Assembly (NCBI GenBank): GCA_947370975.1
Contig: CANBNG010000003.1
Coordinates: forward strand, 62,001-126,000
Source of the DNA: Beijerinckiaceae bacterium
GTDB taxonomy: Bacteria > Pseudomonadota > Alphaproteobacteria > Rhizobiales > Beijerinckiaceae
Direction of reading: 5' to 3'
Length of the DNA: 64,000 bases
Shown here: positions 41,688 through 50,971 of the stretch, one piece after another
Numbering within the stretch: position 1 is the first letter of the stretch
Layout: every line of letters starts with the position of its first letter
Program-made: the position numbers and the translations under genes
The notes under the pieces: model-generated
Told to the model about the DNA's origin: nothing
The model's database searches: none
The model's input: the letters and a program-made list of their open reading frames with translations, nothing else

Positions 41688-42584
41688 ATGAACGAGAAAA
41701 AGTCGCGCAACACTGACAAGAACAAGGCGAAAGCCGGGAGCTTCGACATTCGCTCCGACACCCTGCCCGACCATATCGCAAAGCGCGCCCTCACCTCGGG
41801 CCATTTTCCCTATACGGAAAAAATGAAGCGCAAGCCGTATGAGAAGCAGCTGCGCGCCTTGCAGATCGAGCTGGTGCGCATGCTGGCCAGCGTGAAGAAA
41901 AACGGCGAGCGTGTTGTCATCGTACTGGAAGGTCGCGACGCCGCCGGCAAGGGCGGCGCGATCAACCGGCTTACCGCCCATCTCAATCCGCGCTCGGCGC
42001 ATGTGGTTGCGCTCACCAAACCGACCGAGACCGAACAGGGGCAATTTTATTTCCAGCGCTATCTGTCGGAAATGCCGACACGCGGCCAGATCGCGATCTT
42101 TGACCGCTCCTGGTATAATCGGGGCGCGGTGGAGCCTGTCTTTGGCTTTTGCACGCCGCAGGAGACGCTGCATTTTCTCGCCGAGACGCCCAATGTCGAA
42201 GCCATGCTCGCGCGCGACAACATCAGGCTCATCAAGATCTTTCTGACCATCGGGCGTGAAATGCAGATGAAGCGCCTGCATGCGCGCTGGCACGATCCGC
42301 TCGCGCGCTGGAAATTGTCAGACATCGATTTCAAGGCGATCGAAAAATGGGACGATTATTCGCACGCCTATGACGCCATGCTGGCGGCAACCGACACACA
42401 GGATGCGCCCTGGACCATCATCCGCGCCAATGACAAGCGCCGCGCGCGGCTGGAGGTAATCCGCCACATTCTGCTCAGCCTCGATTACGAGGGCAAGGAT
42501 GCCAAGGCGCTCGATACTGCCGATGCGCAGATCGTGCTCAATGCCCAAACCTATCTGACGGACGGCGGTGAGCCCGAGACCTGA
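41688..42584 (+). CDS. ppk2: polyphosphate kinase 2
   Basis: A 298-residue PPK2-family kinase. Walker A GRDAAGKGGAINRLTAHLNP, the lid region TETEQGQFYFQRYL and Walker B IAIFDRSWYNRGAVEPV are present. PPK2 enzymes use polyphosphate to phosphorylate nucleotides, or the reverse. The neighbouring pst/pho genes suit a phosphate-storage role. ATG 41688 is chosen because the upstream frame is antisense to phoR. Confidence 0.93.
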   Translation: MNEKKSRNTDKNKAKAGSFDIRSDTLPDHIAKRALTSGHFPYTEKMKRKPYEKQLRALQIELVRMLASVKKNGERVVIVLEGRDAAGKGGAINRLTAHLNPRSAHVVALTKPTETEQGQFYFQRYLSEMPTRGQIAIFDRSWYNRGAVEPVFGFCTPQETLHFLAETPNVEAMLARDNIRLIKIFLTIGREMQMKRLHARWHDPLARWKLSDIDFKAIEKWDDYSHAYDAMLAATDTQDAPWTIIRANDKRRARLEVIRHILLSLDYEGKDAKALDTADAQIVLNAQTYLTDGGEPET

Positions 42585-42587
42585 AAC

Positions 42588-43712
42588 CTATTCCGTATCG
42601 GCGCGGCTCATTGCGGCGCGCAGGCTGTTCCAACGGCGAATGCTTTCATTCGCGCCAAGGATTGCCAGCGCCAGAATGAAGGGCGCGACGTAATAAATGA
42701 CGCGAAACAGCAGGAGCGAGGCAAGCAAAGCTTCGGTCGAGGGCCCGGGCACGGCATTGAGCATGGTTGCTTCAAACGCGCCGATGCCGCCCGGCATATG
42801 GCTCGCAATCCCGAGAAGGCAGGAAAACACATAGGCCGCGCAGAAAGAGATGAAATCGAGCCCGTGATCTTTCGGCAGGATCACAAAGAGCGCCGCCGCA
42901 GCGCAGACGAGATCGAAGACACCGATCAGCAATTGGCTGAGCGTCAATGTCAGGCCCGGCAATTCGAGCCGCAGCCCCTGCACGCTCACGCGCCTTTGGC
43001 CGCGTGACACGAAGGCGAGATAGAACATCATCGCAAAGAGCACGCTGAGGCCGATGATGAGATTGACCCAGCCCTGAAGCCGGTTGACGGCCGAAATGCC
43101 ATCGGGCTGCATGGTGAGCGCAATGCCGATGACCAGCGCCATGCCGAGCCAGAATGTGAGGCCTGCAATAATCGTGAGGCTTGCAACCTTGGCTGCGCTG
43201 ACACCCGCACGCGCATAGATCCAATAGCGCACGGTGCCCGCTGTAATCAGCGGAAAGCCAAGCGTGAAGGAAATGGCGTAGCTCGTGAAGGACGCGAGCG
43301 CCGTTGTGCGATAGGGCACGCTGATGCGCAATTGCCGCAACGCCACCGCGTCATAGCCTGTCAGCGCAATATAGGAGAGCGCGGTAAAGAAGGATGCGCC
43401 GATGATCTGCTCGGCGCTTGTGGCTGCAATGGCGGCACGCAATTCGCCCCAGTGCAGGCCTGCAATGGTGCGCCCCAGAACGAAGACCGAAAGAACCAGA
43501 ATGCACAGGCTGAAGGCTGCACCGATGCGGCTCCACAGCTTGCGGCGGCGCTCAAGCCTGGGGTCAGCGGGCGTTGCCGCAACCAGCCGGGGCGTGTGGT
43601 CTGCGCCCGCCGGGCTTGCGCCCTCAAGTTCATCCCGCATGGAACGCGTCATAAAATCCTTGAGCCTCAGCTTTAAGCGCACATTTATGGGCGGACGACC
43701 GTGAGAGGGCAA
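42588..43712 (-). CDS. lysylphosphatidylglycerol synthase TM / UPF0104 family membrane protein
   Basis: A 374-residue (or 354 from ATG 43652) protein with about eight membrane segments. It resembles the membrane domain of MprF/AglD/UPF0104 proteins: SYIALTGYDAVALRQL, FTSYAISFTLGFPLITAG and SHMPGGIGAFEATML. The cytosolic aminoacyltransferase domain of MprF is absent, so a flippase or polyprenyl-lipid role is possible. It converges on ppk2 with a 3-bp gap. Confidence 0.75.
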   Translation of the reverse strand: MPSHGRPPINVRLKLRLKDFMTRSMRDELEGASPAGADHTPRLVAATPADPRLERRRKLWSRIGAAFSLCILVLSVFVLGRTIAGLHWGELRAAIAATSAEQIIGASFFTALSYIALTGYDAVALRQLRISVPYRTTALASFTSYAISFTLGFPLITAGTVRYWIYARAGVSAAKVASLTIIAGLTFWLGMALVIGIALTMQPDGISAVNRLQGWVNLIIGLSVLFAMMFYLAFVSRGQRRVSVQGLRLELPGLTLTLSQLLIGVFDLVCAAAALFVILPKDHGLDFISFCAAYVFSCLLGIASHMPGGIGAFEATMLNAVPGPSTEALLASLLLFRVIYYVAPFILALAILGANESIRRWNSLRAAMSRADTE

Positions 43713-43778
43713 GCCCTTGACCCCTCATTGCCTTTGCAAAATAGGGGCGCTGCGTGACGCCATCATGTCCCGCCCATG

Positions 43779-46082
43779 TCACTTTTGCGATGGTTGAAAC
43801 ATGTCGCGGATGCTCTCGCGCAGGCCTGCGATCGGCGTGAAGCTGAAGCGCACCTGGCGCGCGCCGGGCGGCAGCGCCACCGCGCGAAAGATCACATTGG
43901 CGCGCAACAGGGGCACTGGCACACCATCGATTTCAACGCGCCACCACGGATGCCAGACATCGTTGAGCACAAGCCAGCCGCCATCTGGCGCATCCACCGC
44001 TATGCGCACTTGCGTGTTCTCGTAAGACAAGATGCGCGCCGTGCCGGGGCGGCGCGATTTCGCACTGTCCCCATCCGCCTTTTCGAGCAAGACGGTCTCG
44101 CGCGGATCGAAGGCCGGCCATTGGCCAGATTCAACGAGTTCGTCGAAATCGGCCTCCTGCGCCTTTGCCGCGAGCAATACGCGCGGCAAAGCGCGCGGGT
44201 TTTCGTAGATATAGGCATCCGGCGTGCGCGCAATTTCGATGAGGTCGCCCGGGCGGAACTTCTTGTCGATTTCAGCGACCGGAACACCTGTCGCGATGAA
44301 ACGCAGGCCGAGCATGTCAGCCATCAGGCTGCGATAGGATGGAAACAGCGGCACGAATGCGCGCTGTTCGGGTGTCGCCACCTGATCCTGCGCGCCGGTC
44401 GCCTCCACATAGGTCGCCAGCCGCACGGGATTATAGCCAAGGTCGTGCTGGAAGCCGTGGATCAAGCCGAGGTTGGCCCAATCGAAACCCACGGCGGCAA
44501 TTTCAACACGGTCGATGCGATCTGGCCCCGCAGTTTCTGCAAGCTTGGTGCGCAGCAGGGCGAGCGTCTCGTTCACACTGTCGCGGCGCATCACTTCGTA
44601 ATGAGCAGGCGGCAGGGCTGTCGATTCATTGGGGCCATTGTTGATCGCAAGATCGGCGCTTAGGCAGAGGCCAATGACGAGCAGCGCGACAAGACCACGC
44701 TCGGGCGCAAGCCTGCGCGCCAGCACCAGCGTGAGGGCGGACACAATGAGACACGCCCCGCCAATGGCGAGCGGCACAGAAGCCTGCGCCAGCCGCCCCT
44801 TCGCATAGGCCACAGCAACCGCGCCTGCAAAAGGCAGGACGATGGCGCAAACGGGCAGCACATAGGCGCGCAAGACGCCTGCTTGCACATCCTGACGCGT
44901 CACGAAGAGATGCACCGCATAGCCGGCAAGAATCGAAGCCAGAGCGCAGAGCGGGAAGGTGGCGTCGGCCGGGCGGCGGAAGAGATCTGCGCCCGGCAGT
45001 TCAAAGGCAAGCTTGAAGAGCGGCGTGAAATCGCCGAGCGCGTAAAGCAGCATCAGCACGAGAGCGGCAAGAAGAGGGGCAACCTCGCGCCGCGCAAAGG
45101 AAGCCGCGCCAAGCCCGAGGCCCAGAAAGGCGATGACGGGAAGCGCACCGAAATAAATCTCGGCCATATTGCGCGCGAGCACATAATTCCCGCCCCAGAA
45201 GGCGGTTGTCGGCGGGCCCCAGAAATCGCGCAAAGGGCCATCGACGCCATAGAGATTGGCGACAACGGCTGTGAGGAAGGCAGCCGGATGCAGGGAGCCG
45301 CGCGCCGCGCCCTCGAAATCGATCAGAACGCGGTTGGATTGTTCGGCGATCACCATGGTCAGGGCAATCGGCAGCCCGATAACCGCAATGCCGGTGACAA
45401 AGCCCCAGACAAGCGGCCAGGCCACACGACGCAAAGGCGCGCCAAACAGATTCCAGATCGCATAAATCGCCAGGACGATCATGGAAAGGAACGCGATCTG
45501 ATCGCGCCCGATCAGCATCAGCCCGCCAAAGAAACCGGCGGCGACGCCATTCCACCAGCGGCCTGAACTGAAAATGCGTCCGAGGAAAAACAGCGTGATG
45601 GCAAAAAAGCCGAGGCTCAGCACCTCGCCAATATGCTGGATGCGCCAGGCAGCCGACCCGCCGAAAGCAAAACTCAATCCCGCCACAAGCGCACCTGCGG
45701 GGTGCCAATTGCGATCGCGGAAAAACATCATCAGTGCCAGACCGCCAAGCGTGATGACGAGAAACACCATCGCATCAGCGGCAATGAAGCCGGGATCGCG
45801 CACAAGGGCAGCAAGCGCCAGATAGGGCAGCGTGAAGATGAGCGATTGCGGATCGGCGATATGTACCGAGCCTGCAAAGACATAGGGGTTCCAGAACGGC
45901 GATTCACCATTGTGCAGCGCCTTCGAAAGGAAGGCGAGCTGGGGATAGAAATGCGCCTTCGCATCCCAGGGAATCGTGAAGCGCCCACTCAGCCAGGGCC
46001 AGGTGAGCGCAACCGCGCAAAGCGCAAATATAAGGACCGCGATCGGATAGAGCTTCCGCGCGCCGGGCGTCCGATCGATCAT
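43779..46082 (-). CDS. large multi-pass membrane protein, YfhO/GT-C-like
   Basis: A 767-residue protein. An N-terminal membrane block of about 12 segments includes an early loop with RFTIPWDAKAHFYPQLAFL and ESPFWNPYVFAGSVH, typical of GT-C-like proteins that use polyprenyl-linked sugars. The C-terminal 250 residues form a soluble domain ending in PPGARQVRFSFTPIAGLRES. The overall pattern resembles bacterial YfhO-type (DUF6044-like) proteins. Substrate is unknown. It follows ribA by 6 bp in the same direction. Confidence 0.65.
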   Translation of the reverse strand: MIDRTPGARKLYPIAVLIFALCAVALTWPWLSGRFTIPWDAKAHFYPQLAFLSKALHNGESPFWNPYVFAGSVHIADPQSLIFTLPYLALAALVRDPGFIAADAMVFLVITLGGLALMMFFRDRNWHPAGALVAGLSFAFGGSAAWRIQHIGEVLSLGFFAITLFFLGRIFSSGRWWNGVAAGFFGGLMLIGRDQIAFLSMIVLAIYAIWNLFGAPLRRVAWPLVWGFVTGIAVIGLPIALTMVIAEQSNRVLIDFEGAARGSLHPAAFLTAVVANLYGVDGPLRDFWGPPTTAFWGGNYVLARNMAEIYFGALPVIAFLGLGLGAASFARREVAPLLAALVLMLLYALGDFTPLFKLAFELPGADLFRRPADATFPLCALASILAGYAVHLFVTRQDVQAGVLRAYVLPVCAIVLPFAGAVAVAYAKGRLAQASVPLAIGGACLIVSALTLVLARRLAPERGLVALLVIGLCLSADLAINNGPNESTALPPAHYEVMRRDSVNETLALLRTKLAETAGPDRIDRVEIAAVGFDWANLGLIHGFQHDLGYNPVRLATYVEATGAQDQVATPEQRAFVPLFPSYRSLMADMLGLRFIATGVPVAEIDKKFRPGDLIEIARTPDAYIYENPRALPRVLLAAKAQEADFDELVESGQWPAFDPRETVLLEKADGDSAKSRRPGTARILSYENTQVRIAVDAPDGGWLVLNDVWHPWWRVEIDGVPVPLLRANVIFRAVALPPGARQVRFSFTPIAGLRESIRDMFQPSQK

Positions 46083-46088
46083 GAGGTA

Positions 46089-47216
46089 TCAGTCCTTGGC
46101 GCCGCCATGAGCGGGAGGCACATTGTCCATAACGTCGAGGAAGTGACCCGCGCGGTCGCGCTTCGAGGCAAGATAGCGAATGTTCTGGTCTGTGAGACGG
46201 CCCTGGATGCGCTGGTCAGCGTCAACCACGAGGCCGGCATCTTCCAGCGCAGCAATCTTGATCGGATTATTGGTCATCACACGCACGATTGTGACGCCCA
46301 ATTGTTTCAACATCAGGGCAGCAAAGTGGAAGCCGCGCTGGTCGTGATCGAAGCCCAGCACTTCATCGGCATCATAGGTGTCAAAGCCCTGCGCCTGCAG
46401 CTTGTAGGCCCGGATCTTGTTGGAAATGCCGTTGCCGCGTCCCTCCTGATCGAGATAGAGCAGCACGCCGCCGCCATTCTCGGCCATGAAACGTGCCGTG
46501 TGACGCAACTGGTCGCCGCAATCGCATTTGAGACTGCCAAACAGATCGCCCGTCAGGCAGGCCGAATGCAGCCGCACCGTCACCGGCGCGCCAAGGTCGG
46601 GCTTGCCGATAATCACCGCGACCTGATCGCGCAGGCCCTCGCCGCCACGGAAGATCACAAATTCGCTATCGGGCGCGCCCTCGAGTGGAACAGGCGCGCG
46701 CGCAATCATGTGGAGATGGGCTTCAGCGGCGCGATACTGGCCGATGGCTACATCCGAGACGCTGAGCAGCGCTTGCGCAAAAGCGGCCTCTTCGGTAACC
46801 GGAAATGTTACAATTGCGGGCAACACAAGGGCGATGCGCGCAAGCTCAAGAGCGGCGTCGTCTGCGCCCTGCAGGCCAGCAACGGGCGCATCAATGCGCG
46901 CATCGACATCAATGGCCAAAGCGGAAATGCGTTTGAGATCAACTTTGGGAAGCGCGACCGCGCCAGGCTCCGTGCGCTCCAGCCCAAGGCGGCGCAAACG
47001 CGGAGCCGCAAGCAACAGGCGAGCGCGCCCCTCCGCGAGCAGCTCAAGCCGCGCGGCAGAAGCAGGATCGAGACCCTCGACATTGGCGGCAATCAAAGCG
47101 CCATGCTGCGAGGTGACAAGCACGGGACGCCCCGACCTGACCTCGGATATCGCCCTTTCGACCTGAATCTGGTCGAAACTTCCGCTGGCGATTAGACTGC
47201 TCTGCTGATCCGTCAC
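46089..47216 (-). CDS. ribA: GTP cyclohydrolase II
   Basis: A 375-residue protein. The C-terminal half has the zinc and catalytic motif SACLTGDLFGSLKCDCGDQL and LLYLDQEGRGNGISNKIRAY of RibA, which opens GTP to the riboflavin precursor. The N-terminal 170 residues resemble a degenerate RibB-like domain (RSGRPVLVTSQHGALIAA) without clear active residues. Such a form is common in alphaproteobacteria. A RibD-type reductase is divergent from it, so flavin or pterin synthesis is the likely setting. Confidence 0.88.
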   Translation of the reverse strand: MTDQQSSLIASGSFDQIQVERAISEVRSGRPVLVTSQHGALIAANVEGLDPASAARLELLAEGRARLLLAAPRLRRLGLERTEPGAVALPKVDLKRISALAIDVDARIDAPVAGLQGADDAALELARIALVLPAIVTFPVTEEAAFAQALLSVSDVAIGQYRAAEAHLHMIARAPVPLEGAPDSEFVIFRGGEGLRDQVAVIIGKPDLGAPVTVRLHSACLTGDLFGSLKCDCGDQLRHTARFMAENGGGVLLYLDQEGRGNGISNKIRAYKLQAQGFDTYDADEVLGFDHDQRGFHFAALMLKQLGVTIVRVMTNNPIKIAALEDAGLVVDADQRIQGRLTDQNIRYLASKRDRAGHFLDVMDNVPPAHGGAKD

Positions 47217-47318
47217 GCGAACCTCTTTTTCCGGGAAGAACCATTATAGCAGGACGGCCTTCCCGACCTCCCCTGCCACGCTAATAACCTATATCTAGGG
47301 AAGAAACTAGGAGCGTCC

Positions 47319-48068
47319 ATGCGGTGTAGTGAGGAATGGCAGTCGGGAGAAGACATGACGCAAGCGCCCTGCGCCGATGTGGCGAGCGACCCGTTTGCCG
47401 CGTTCCGGCAGGCTGATCCGACCCGCCCCTTCGTGGTTGCCCAACTCGGCCAATCGCTCGACGGGCGCATCGCCACCGTTTCGGGCGAAAGCAAATATAT
47501 CAATGGCGCGCCGGCGCTCGACCATCTGCACCGCATGCGCGCCGAAGTGGACGCCGTTGTCGTGGGTGCGAGCACGGTGGTGGCCGATGATCCCCAGCTC
47601 ACCGTGCGCCGCGTGCCGGGCCGCAGCCCCGCGCGCGTGGTCATCGATCCCAACGGTCGCCTGACGGGCCCGGCGAAATGGCTCGAGGACGATGGCACGC
47701 CCTGTTTCATCATTAGTGCCGATACAGCGCCCGCTTGCGTGAGTGCGCCCGGCAGCGAGCACATCAGGCTGGCGAAAGTGGATGGTATCATTCCGCCCTC
47801 GGCCATCATCGACGCGCTTTTCGCGCGCGGGCTTCGCCGCCTGCTGATCGAGGGCGGTGCGCGCACCATTTCCGCCTTCATCGATGCGGACTGCCTCGAC
47901 CGGCTGCATCTGCTGGTGGCGCCCCTCATCATCGGCTCGGGCCGCAACGGGCTCGATCTTGTGCCGGTAGCCGAACTCGGCCGCGCGCGACGCCCGGTGA
48001 CGCAATTGTATCCGCTGGCGGGCGGCGAATTTCTCATCGACTGCGATATGCGCCGATCCATTCTCTAG
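47319..48068 (+). CDS. RibD C-terminal (dihydrofolate reductase-like) family reductase
   Basis: A 249-residue protein of the RibD_C family. It has VAQLGQSLDGRIATVSGES, VGASTVVADDPQLTVR, a Rossmann-like LRRLLIEGGARTISAFIDA and LVAPLIIGSG. Full RibD also has a deaminase domain; that is absent here, so the protein is a stand-alone NADPH-dependent reductase of a ribosyl-aminopyrimidine or related compound. ATG 47355 (MTQAPCADV) is an alternative start. It shares a 102-bp promoter gap with ribA. Confidence 0.85.
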   Translation: MRCSEEWQSGEDMTQAPCADVASDPFAAFRQADPTRPFVVAQLGQSLDGRIATVSGESKYINGAPALDHLHRMRAEVDAVVVGASTVVADDPQLTVRRVPGRSPARVVIDPNGRLTGPAKWLEDDGTPCFIISADTAPACVSAPGSEHIRLAKVDGIIPPSAIIDALFARGLRRLLIEGGARTISAFIDADCLDRLHLLVAPLIIGSGRNGLDLVPVAELGRARRPVTQLYPLAGGEFLIDCDMRRSIL

Positions 48069-48082
48069 AGGCGGATGAAAAC

Positions 48083-48649
48083 ATGGGCTTTATGCGCGCG
48101 CTGCTGGCCAAGAAGAGCGAGAATTACGCCGAGGCGTCGAAATGGCTGCACTGGCTGACGGCTGCCTGCATTTTCTTCCAGCTGCCGACAGGCCCAAGCC
48201 TCGAATATCTGCCCCAAGGCGTCATTCAGAACACGTTTTACGACCTGCATCGCTCTATCGGCTTTGTCGTTCTTTGCCTTGCCGTGCTGCGCATCGCCAT
48301 CCGCATGTTTTACGGCGCGCCCGCTGCCTATGGCGGTCTCACGCCACTCGAACGTCGCGCCTCGGTTTTCGTCCATTACGCGCTTTATGTGCTGATCGTG
48401 CTCACGCCCCTGCTCGGCTGGGCGGCGACATCGGCCTATCCGGTGAAGATCTCGGTCTTCTGGCTGTTTGATCTGCCCCCGCTCGCGCCAGCCAATGAGG
48501 CGCTTTCAAAGGCGCTGTTCAAGGCCCATGAAATCGCGGCTTTTTCCATCGCGACCCTGCTTGTCGCCCATATCGGCGGCGCGCTGATGCATCGCTTCTG
48601 GAAGCATGATGGCGTGTTCGCGCGGATGGTGCCCGCGCGCTGGCGCTGA
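48083..48649 (+). CDS. cytochrome b561 family protein
   Basis: A 188-residue membrane protein with four predicted segments and haem-ligand histidines in EASKWLHWLTAACIFF, FYDLHRSIGFVVLCLAVLRI, LFKAHEIAAFSI and VAHIGGALMHRFWKHDG. The set matches bacterial di-haem cytochrome b561 (CybB). Such proteins move electrons between quinol and periplasmic acceptors. It lies 14 bp after the RibD-type gene. Confidence 0.88.
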   Translation: MGFMRALLAKKSENYAEASKWLHWLTAACIFFQLPTGPSLEYLPQGVIQNTFYDLHRSIGFVVLCLAVLRIAIRMFYGAPAAYGGLTPLERRASVFVHYALYVLIVLTPLLGWAATSAYPVKISVFWLFDLPPLAPANEALSKALFKAHEIAAFSIATLLVAHIGGALMHRFWKHDGVFARMVPARWR

Positions 48650-49492
48650 CTAGGGCGGCGTCGCAAAAAGATCGACATGGCCGATGGTGCAGGCGGTGGC
48701 CTGTTCGCGCGCGGCGCGCCAGGACGCAAGCTCATCGGCAGGCACAAGCCCTGTTTCGGCGACAGCATCGGCCGCGCCACGGGCCAGCTCGCCGATCAGC
48801 AGCGACTGGCCCTGATCGAGCTGCCAGGGACTCGGCGCTGTCGTCACGCGATAATTGTGGTCCTCCTCCAGCACCCGCGCGAGATGGGCGGCAGCGAAGG
48901 GGCCAGCGGCAGGCCCAAAGCCCTTGTCCTGCGCCTGATGGGCATGAAAGGCAGCCAGCACTTTTGCATCGCCGGGATGGGGCGGCTCCCATGTCTCCTG
49001 CCCGTCATAGGTGAGAATGGCATAGAGCGGCAGGCGACGACGCGCGAGGGCGGCGCAGAAATCATCGATCCATTGCGCCGAGACCAGATCGAAAAACGCG
49101 GTTGCCGTTACCAGATCGGCATGGGCTGCGAGCACGGCCTCGAAGCCCTGCGCGAGATCGGCCTGTTCGAGCTGCAGATTGATCTCATGCGCGCCCTTGC
49201 GCAGCGCGACAGCGCCGCCATCGGCCATGGCTTCATCGGCCCAGGCAACGAGACGTCCGCGCGCGGCATCGAGCAAGGAATGATCCCAATCGACAAGCCG
49301 CCAGATCTGGTGTTGGGGCAGCCTGTTCGACATGGCGCGCAGGTTTGAGCCTGTGCCACAGCCAAGATCGAGAATGGTGACATGATCGCGCGCCGCGAAA
49401 TGATCGAAGACCTGGCTCGCCAGCGCAGGTGCGCGCGCGCCATGGTCGGCTGGCTCGCGCAGGGCGAGCCATTGGGGTGAAAATCCGCTCAT
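48650..49492 (-). CDS. SAM-dependent methyltransferase
   Basis: A 280-residue class I methyltransferase with the SAM motif ILDLGCGTGSNLRAMS, followed by an acidic RLVDWDHSLLDAAR and VTATAFFDLVSAQWID. Target is unknown. Its ATG overlaps the upstream glycosyltransferase stop by 4 bp, so it ends the ADH-PTPS-GT4-methyltransferase operon. ATG 49498 is an alternative but would remove the tight overlap. Confidence 0.85.
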   Translation of the reverse strand: MSGFSPQWLALREPADHGARAPALASQVFDHFAARDHVTILDLGCGTGSNLRAMSNRLPQHQIWRLVDWDHSLLDAARGRLVAWADEAMADGGAVALRKGAHEINLQLEQADLAQGFEAVLAAHADLVTATAFFDLVSAQWIDDFCAALARRRLPLYAILTYDGQETWEPPHPGDAKVLAAFHAHQAQDKGFGPAAGPFAAAHLARVLEEDHNYRVTTAPSPWQLDQGQSLLIGELARGAADAVAETGLVPADELASWRAAREQATACTIGHVDLFATPP

Positions 49493-50550
49493 GAACATTC
49501 ACCTCCTGCAACGCGGGCCAGAACATCGGCAACGATTTGCGCCGTATCATCCCATGCCGGCAAGGCCTGTCCAGCCATGTATGAAGCCGCAGCCATATCC
49601 GCGCGCAAACGCGCGTCGCCGATCATAGCCTGCAAGGCCGCCCCGAGTGCGCGCGCATCCCCCGGCGGAACCTTCAGCGCGGCTTGATCGGGCACGGTAT
49701 CGGCAGCCGCACCGCCTGTTGTCGCGACAATCGGCAGGCCGCGCACCATCGCCTCGCCCAGCACCATGCCATAGCCTTCATAGAGGGAGGACAAAACGAA
49801 AAGATCGGCCTGCGCATAAAGGCTTTCAAGCGCGTCCTCATCCACCTCGCCCGCAAGCGTGATACGCGCATCAAGTCCGTGGCGCGCAATCATGTCGCGC
49901 ACAATCGTCGCGTGCTCTGGCGCGCGATGCGGCGAGCCCGCAATGGTGAGGCGCCAGTCGAGCGCGCGCAGATCTGCGAGCGCGGTGACAAGAACATCGA
50001 AGCCCTTGCGCGGCACGAGCGACCCGACCGCCAGAAGATGGGGCGCGCCCGTGCCCCCGCTTGCGCGTGCAGCGCGCGCGGTGCCTGGCAAGGCAATTGT
50101 GATGGAGCTTTCCGGCACGCCGTAATCAGCCACAAGCACGGCCTTGGTGACGGCGCTTGGCACGATCACATGCGTCGCATGCGCCAAGGCCACGCGCTCG
50201 CTGTGCTGCAATTGGGCTGCGCGCGCGGGCGTGTGTCCAGATTCAAGAGCGAGCGGATGATGCACCTGCGCAACGATTTTCTGGCCTATGCCCGACAGAA
50301 GATCTGGCGTGAACGCGCCAAAGGCGAGGCCATCGATGAACACGATTTCCTCTTGCGGGATGGCGCGCAGAAGTGCTGCCGTCTCGCGCAGATCCTCTGC
50401 ATCGGGCGCGGGAAAGCTGCCGGGCAAAGCGAGCGGCGTGATTGCGACGCCAAAAACAGGCGCGCGCGCAATCACTTCACGATCGTAGGCATAGCCGCCC
50501 GTGCGGCTCGCGAGGTCGCCCGGAATGGCGAAAACCGCGCGCGCGCGCAT
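49489..50550 (-). CDS. glycosyltransferase family 4
   Basis: A 353-residue GT-B enzyme. It has HLLAVGSLVPRKGFDVLVTA, the hydrophobic VLSSLYEGYGMVLGEAMVRG with the E-x7-E signature, and GLPIVATTGGAAADTV. GT4 retaining enzymes include the alpha-glucosyltransferases that attach sugars to tetrahydropterins in cyanobacteria. With a PTPS-like gene six bases upstream, a pterin acceptor is plausible but unproved; lipid or small-molecule glycosylation is the alternative. Confidence 0.85.
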   Translation of the reverse strand: MRARAVFAIPGDLASRTGGYAYDREVIARAPVFGVAITPLALPGSFPAPDAEDLRETAALLRAIPQEEIVFIDGLAFGAFTPDLLSGIGQKIVAQVHHPLALESGHTPARAAQLQHSERVALAHATHVIVPSAVTKAVLVADYGVPESSITIALPGTARAARASGGTGAPHLLAVGSLVPRKGFDVLVTALADLRALDWRLTIAGSPHRAPEHATIVRDMIARHGLDARITLAGEVDEDALESLYAQADLFVLSSLYEGYGMVLGEAMVRGLPIVATTGGAAADTVPDQAALKVPPGDARALGAALQAMIGDARLRADMAAASYMAGQALPAWDDTAQIVADVLARVAGGECS

Positions 50551-50555
50551 CGGCT

Positions 50556-50957
50556 TCAGGCCACCGGCCCTTCAAACCAGGCGCGGGCCACATGCGATTC
50601 ATGCAGCGTCACGCGGATCTTGGCGATGCCATCGCCACCGGGGCCGAGATCGCCCGTGCGGGCGGCATTCGCCATATTGTCGAAAATATATTTCGACAGA
50701 AATTCCGTCGTCGTCTGGCGGCCGGAAAACTGCGGCAGCGCATCGAGATTTTGATAATTGATCGGGCTCAGCACAGCCTTGAGCGCATCATGCGCACGGC
50801 CGATATCGACCACCACTTCATGCTCGGTCAAAGTCTCGCGGAAGAAGGCGACATCGACGATGAATGTCGCGCCGTGCATGTTCTGCGCGGGGCCGAAAAA
50901 TTCGCCCTTGAAGGAATGGGCGATCATGATGTGCTCGCGCACTTCGAGTGCATACAT
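50556..50957 (-). CDS. 6-pyruvoyl-tetrahydropterin / 6-carboxytetrahydropterin synthase-like protein
   Basis: A 133-residue protein of the PTPS/QueD fold. It has an early AHSFKGEFFGPAQNMHGATF (zinc histidines are expected in such a segment), a VVVDIGRAHDALKAVLSPIN middle and a C-terminal HESHVARAWFEG. No queC, queE or queF is nearby, which argues against queuosine synthesis and for a dedicated pterin route with the neighbouring GT4 and ADH. Confidence 0.8.
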   Translation of the reverse strand: MYALEVREHIMIAHSFKGEFFGPAQNMHGATFIVDVAFFRETLTEHEVVVDIGRAHDALKAVLSPINYQNLDALPQFSGRQTTTEFLSKYIFDNMANAARTGDLGPGGDGIAKIRVTLHESHVARAWFEGPVA

Positions 50958-50971
50958 AGTGGGTGCTCCAG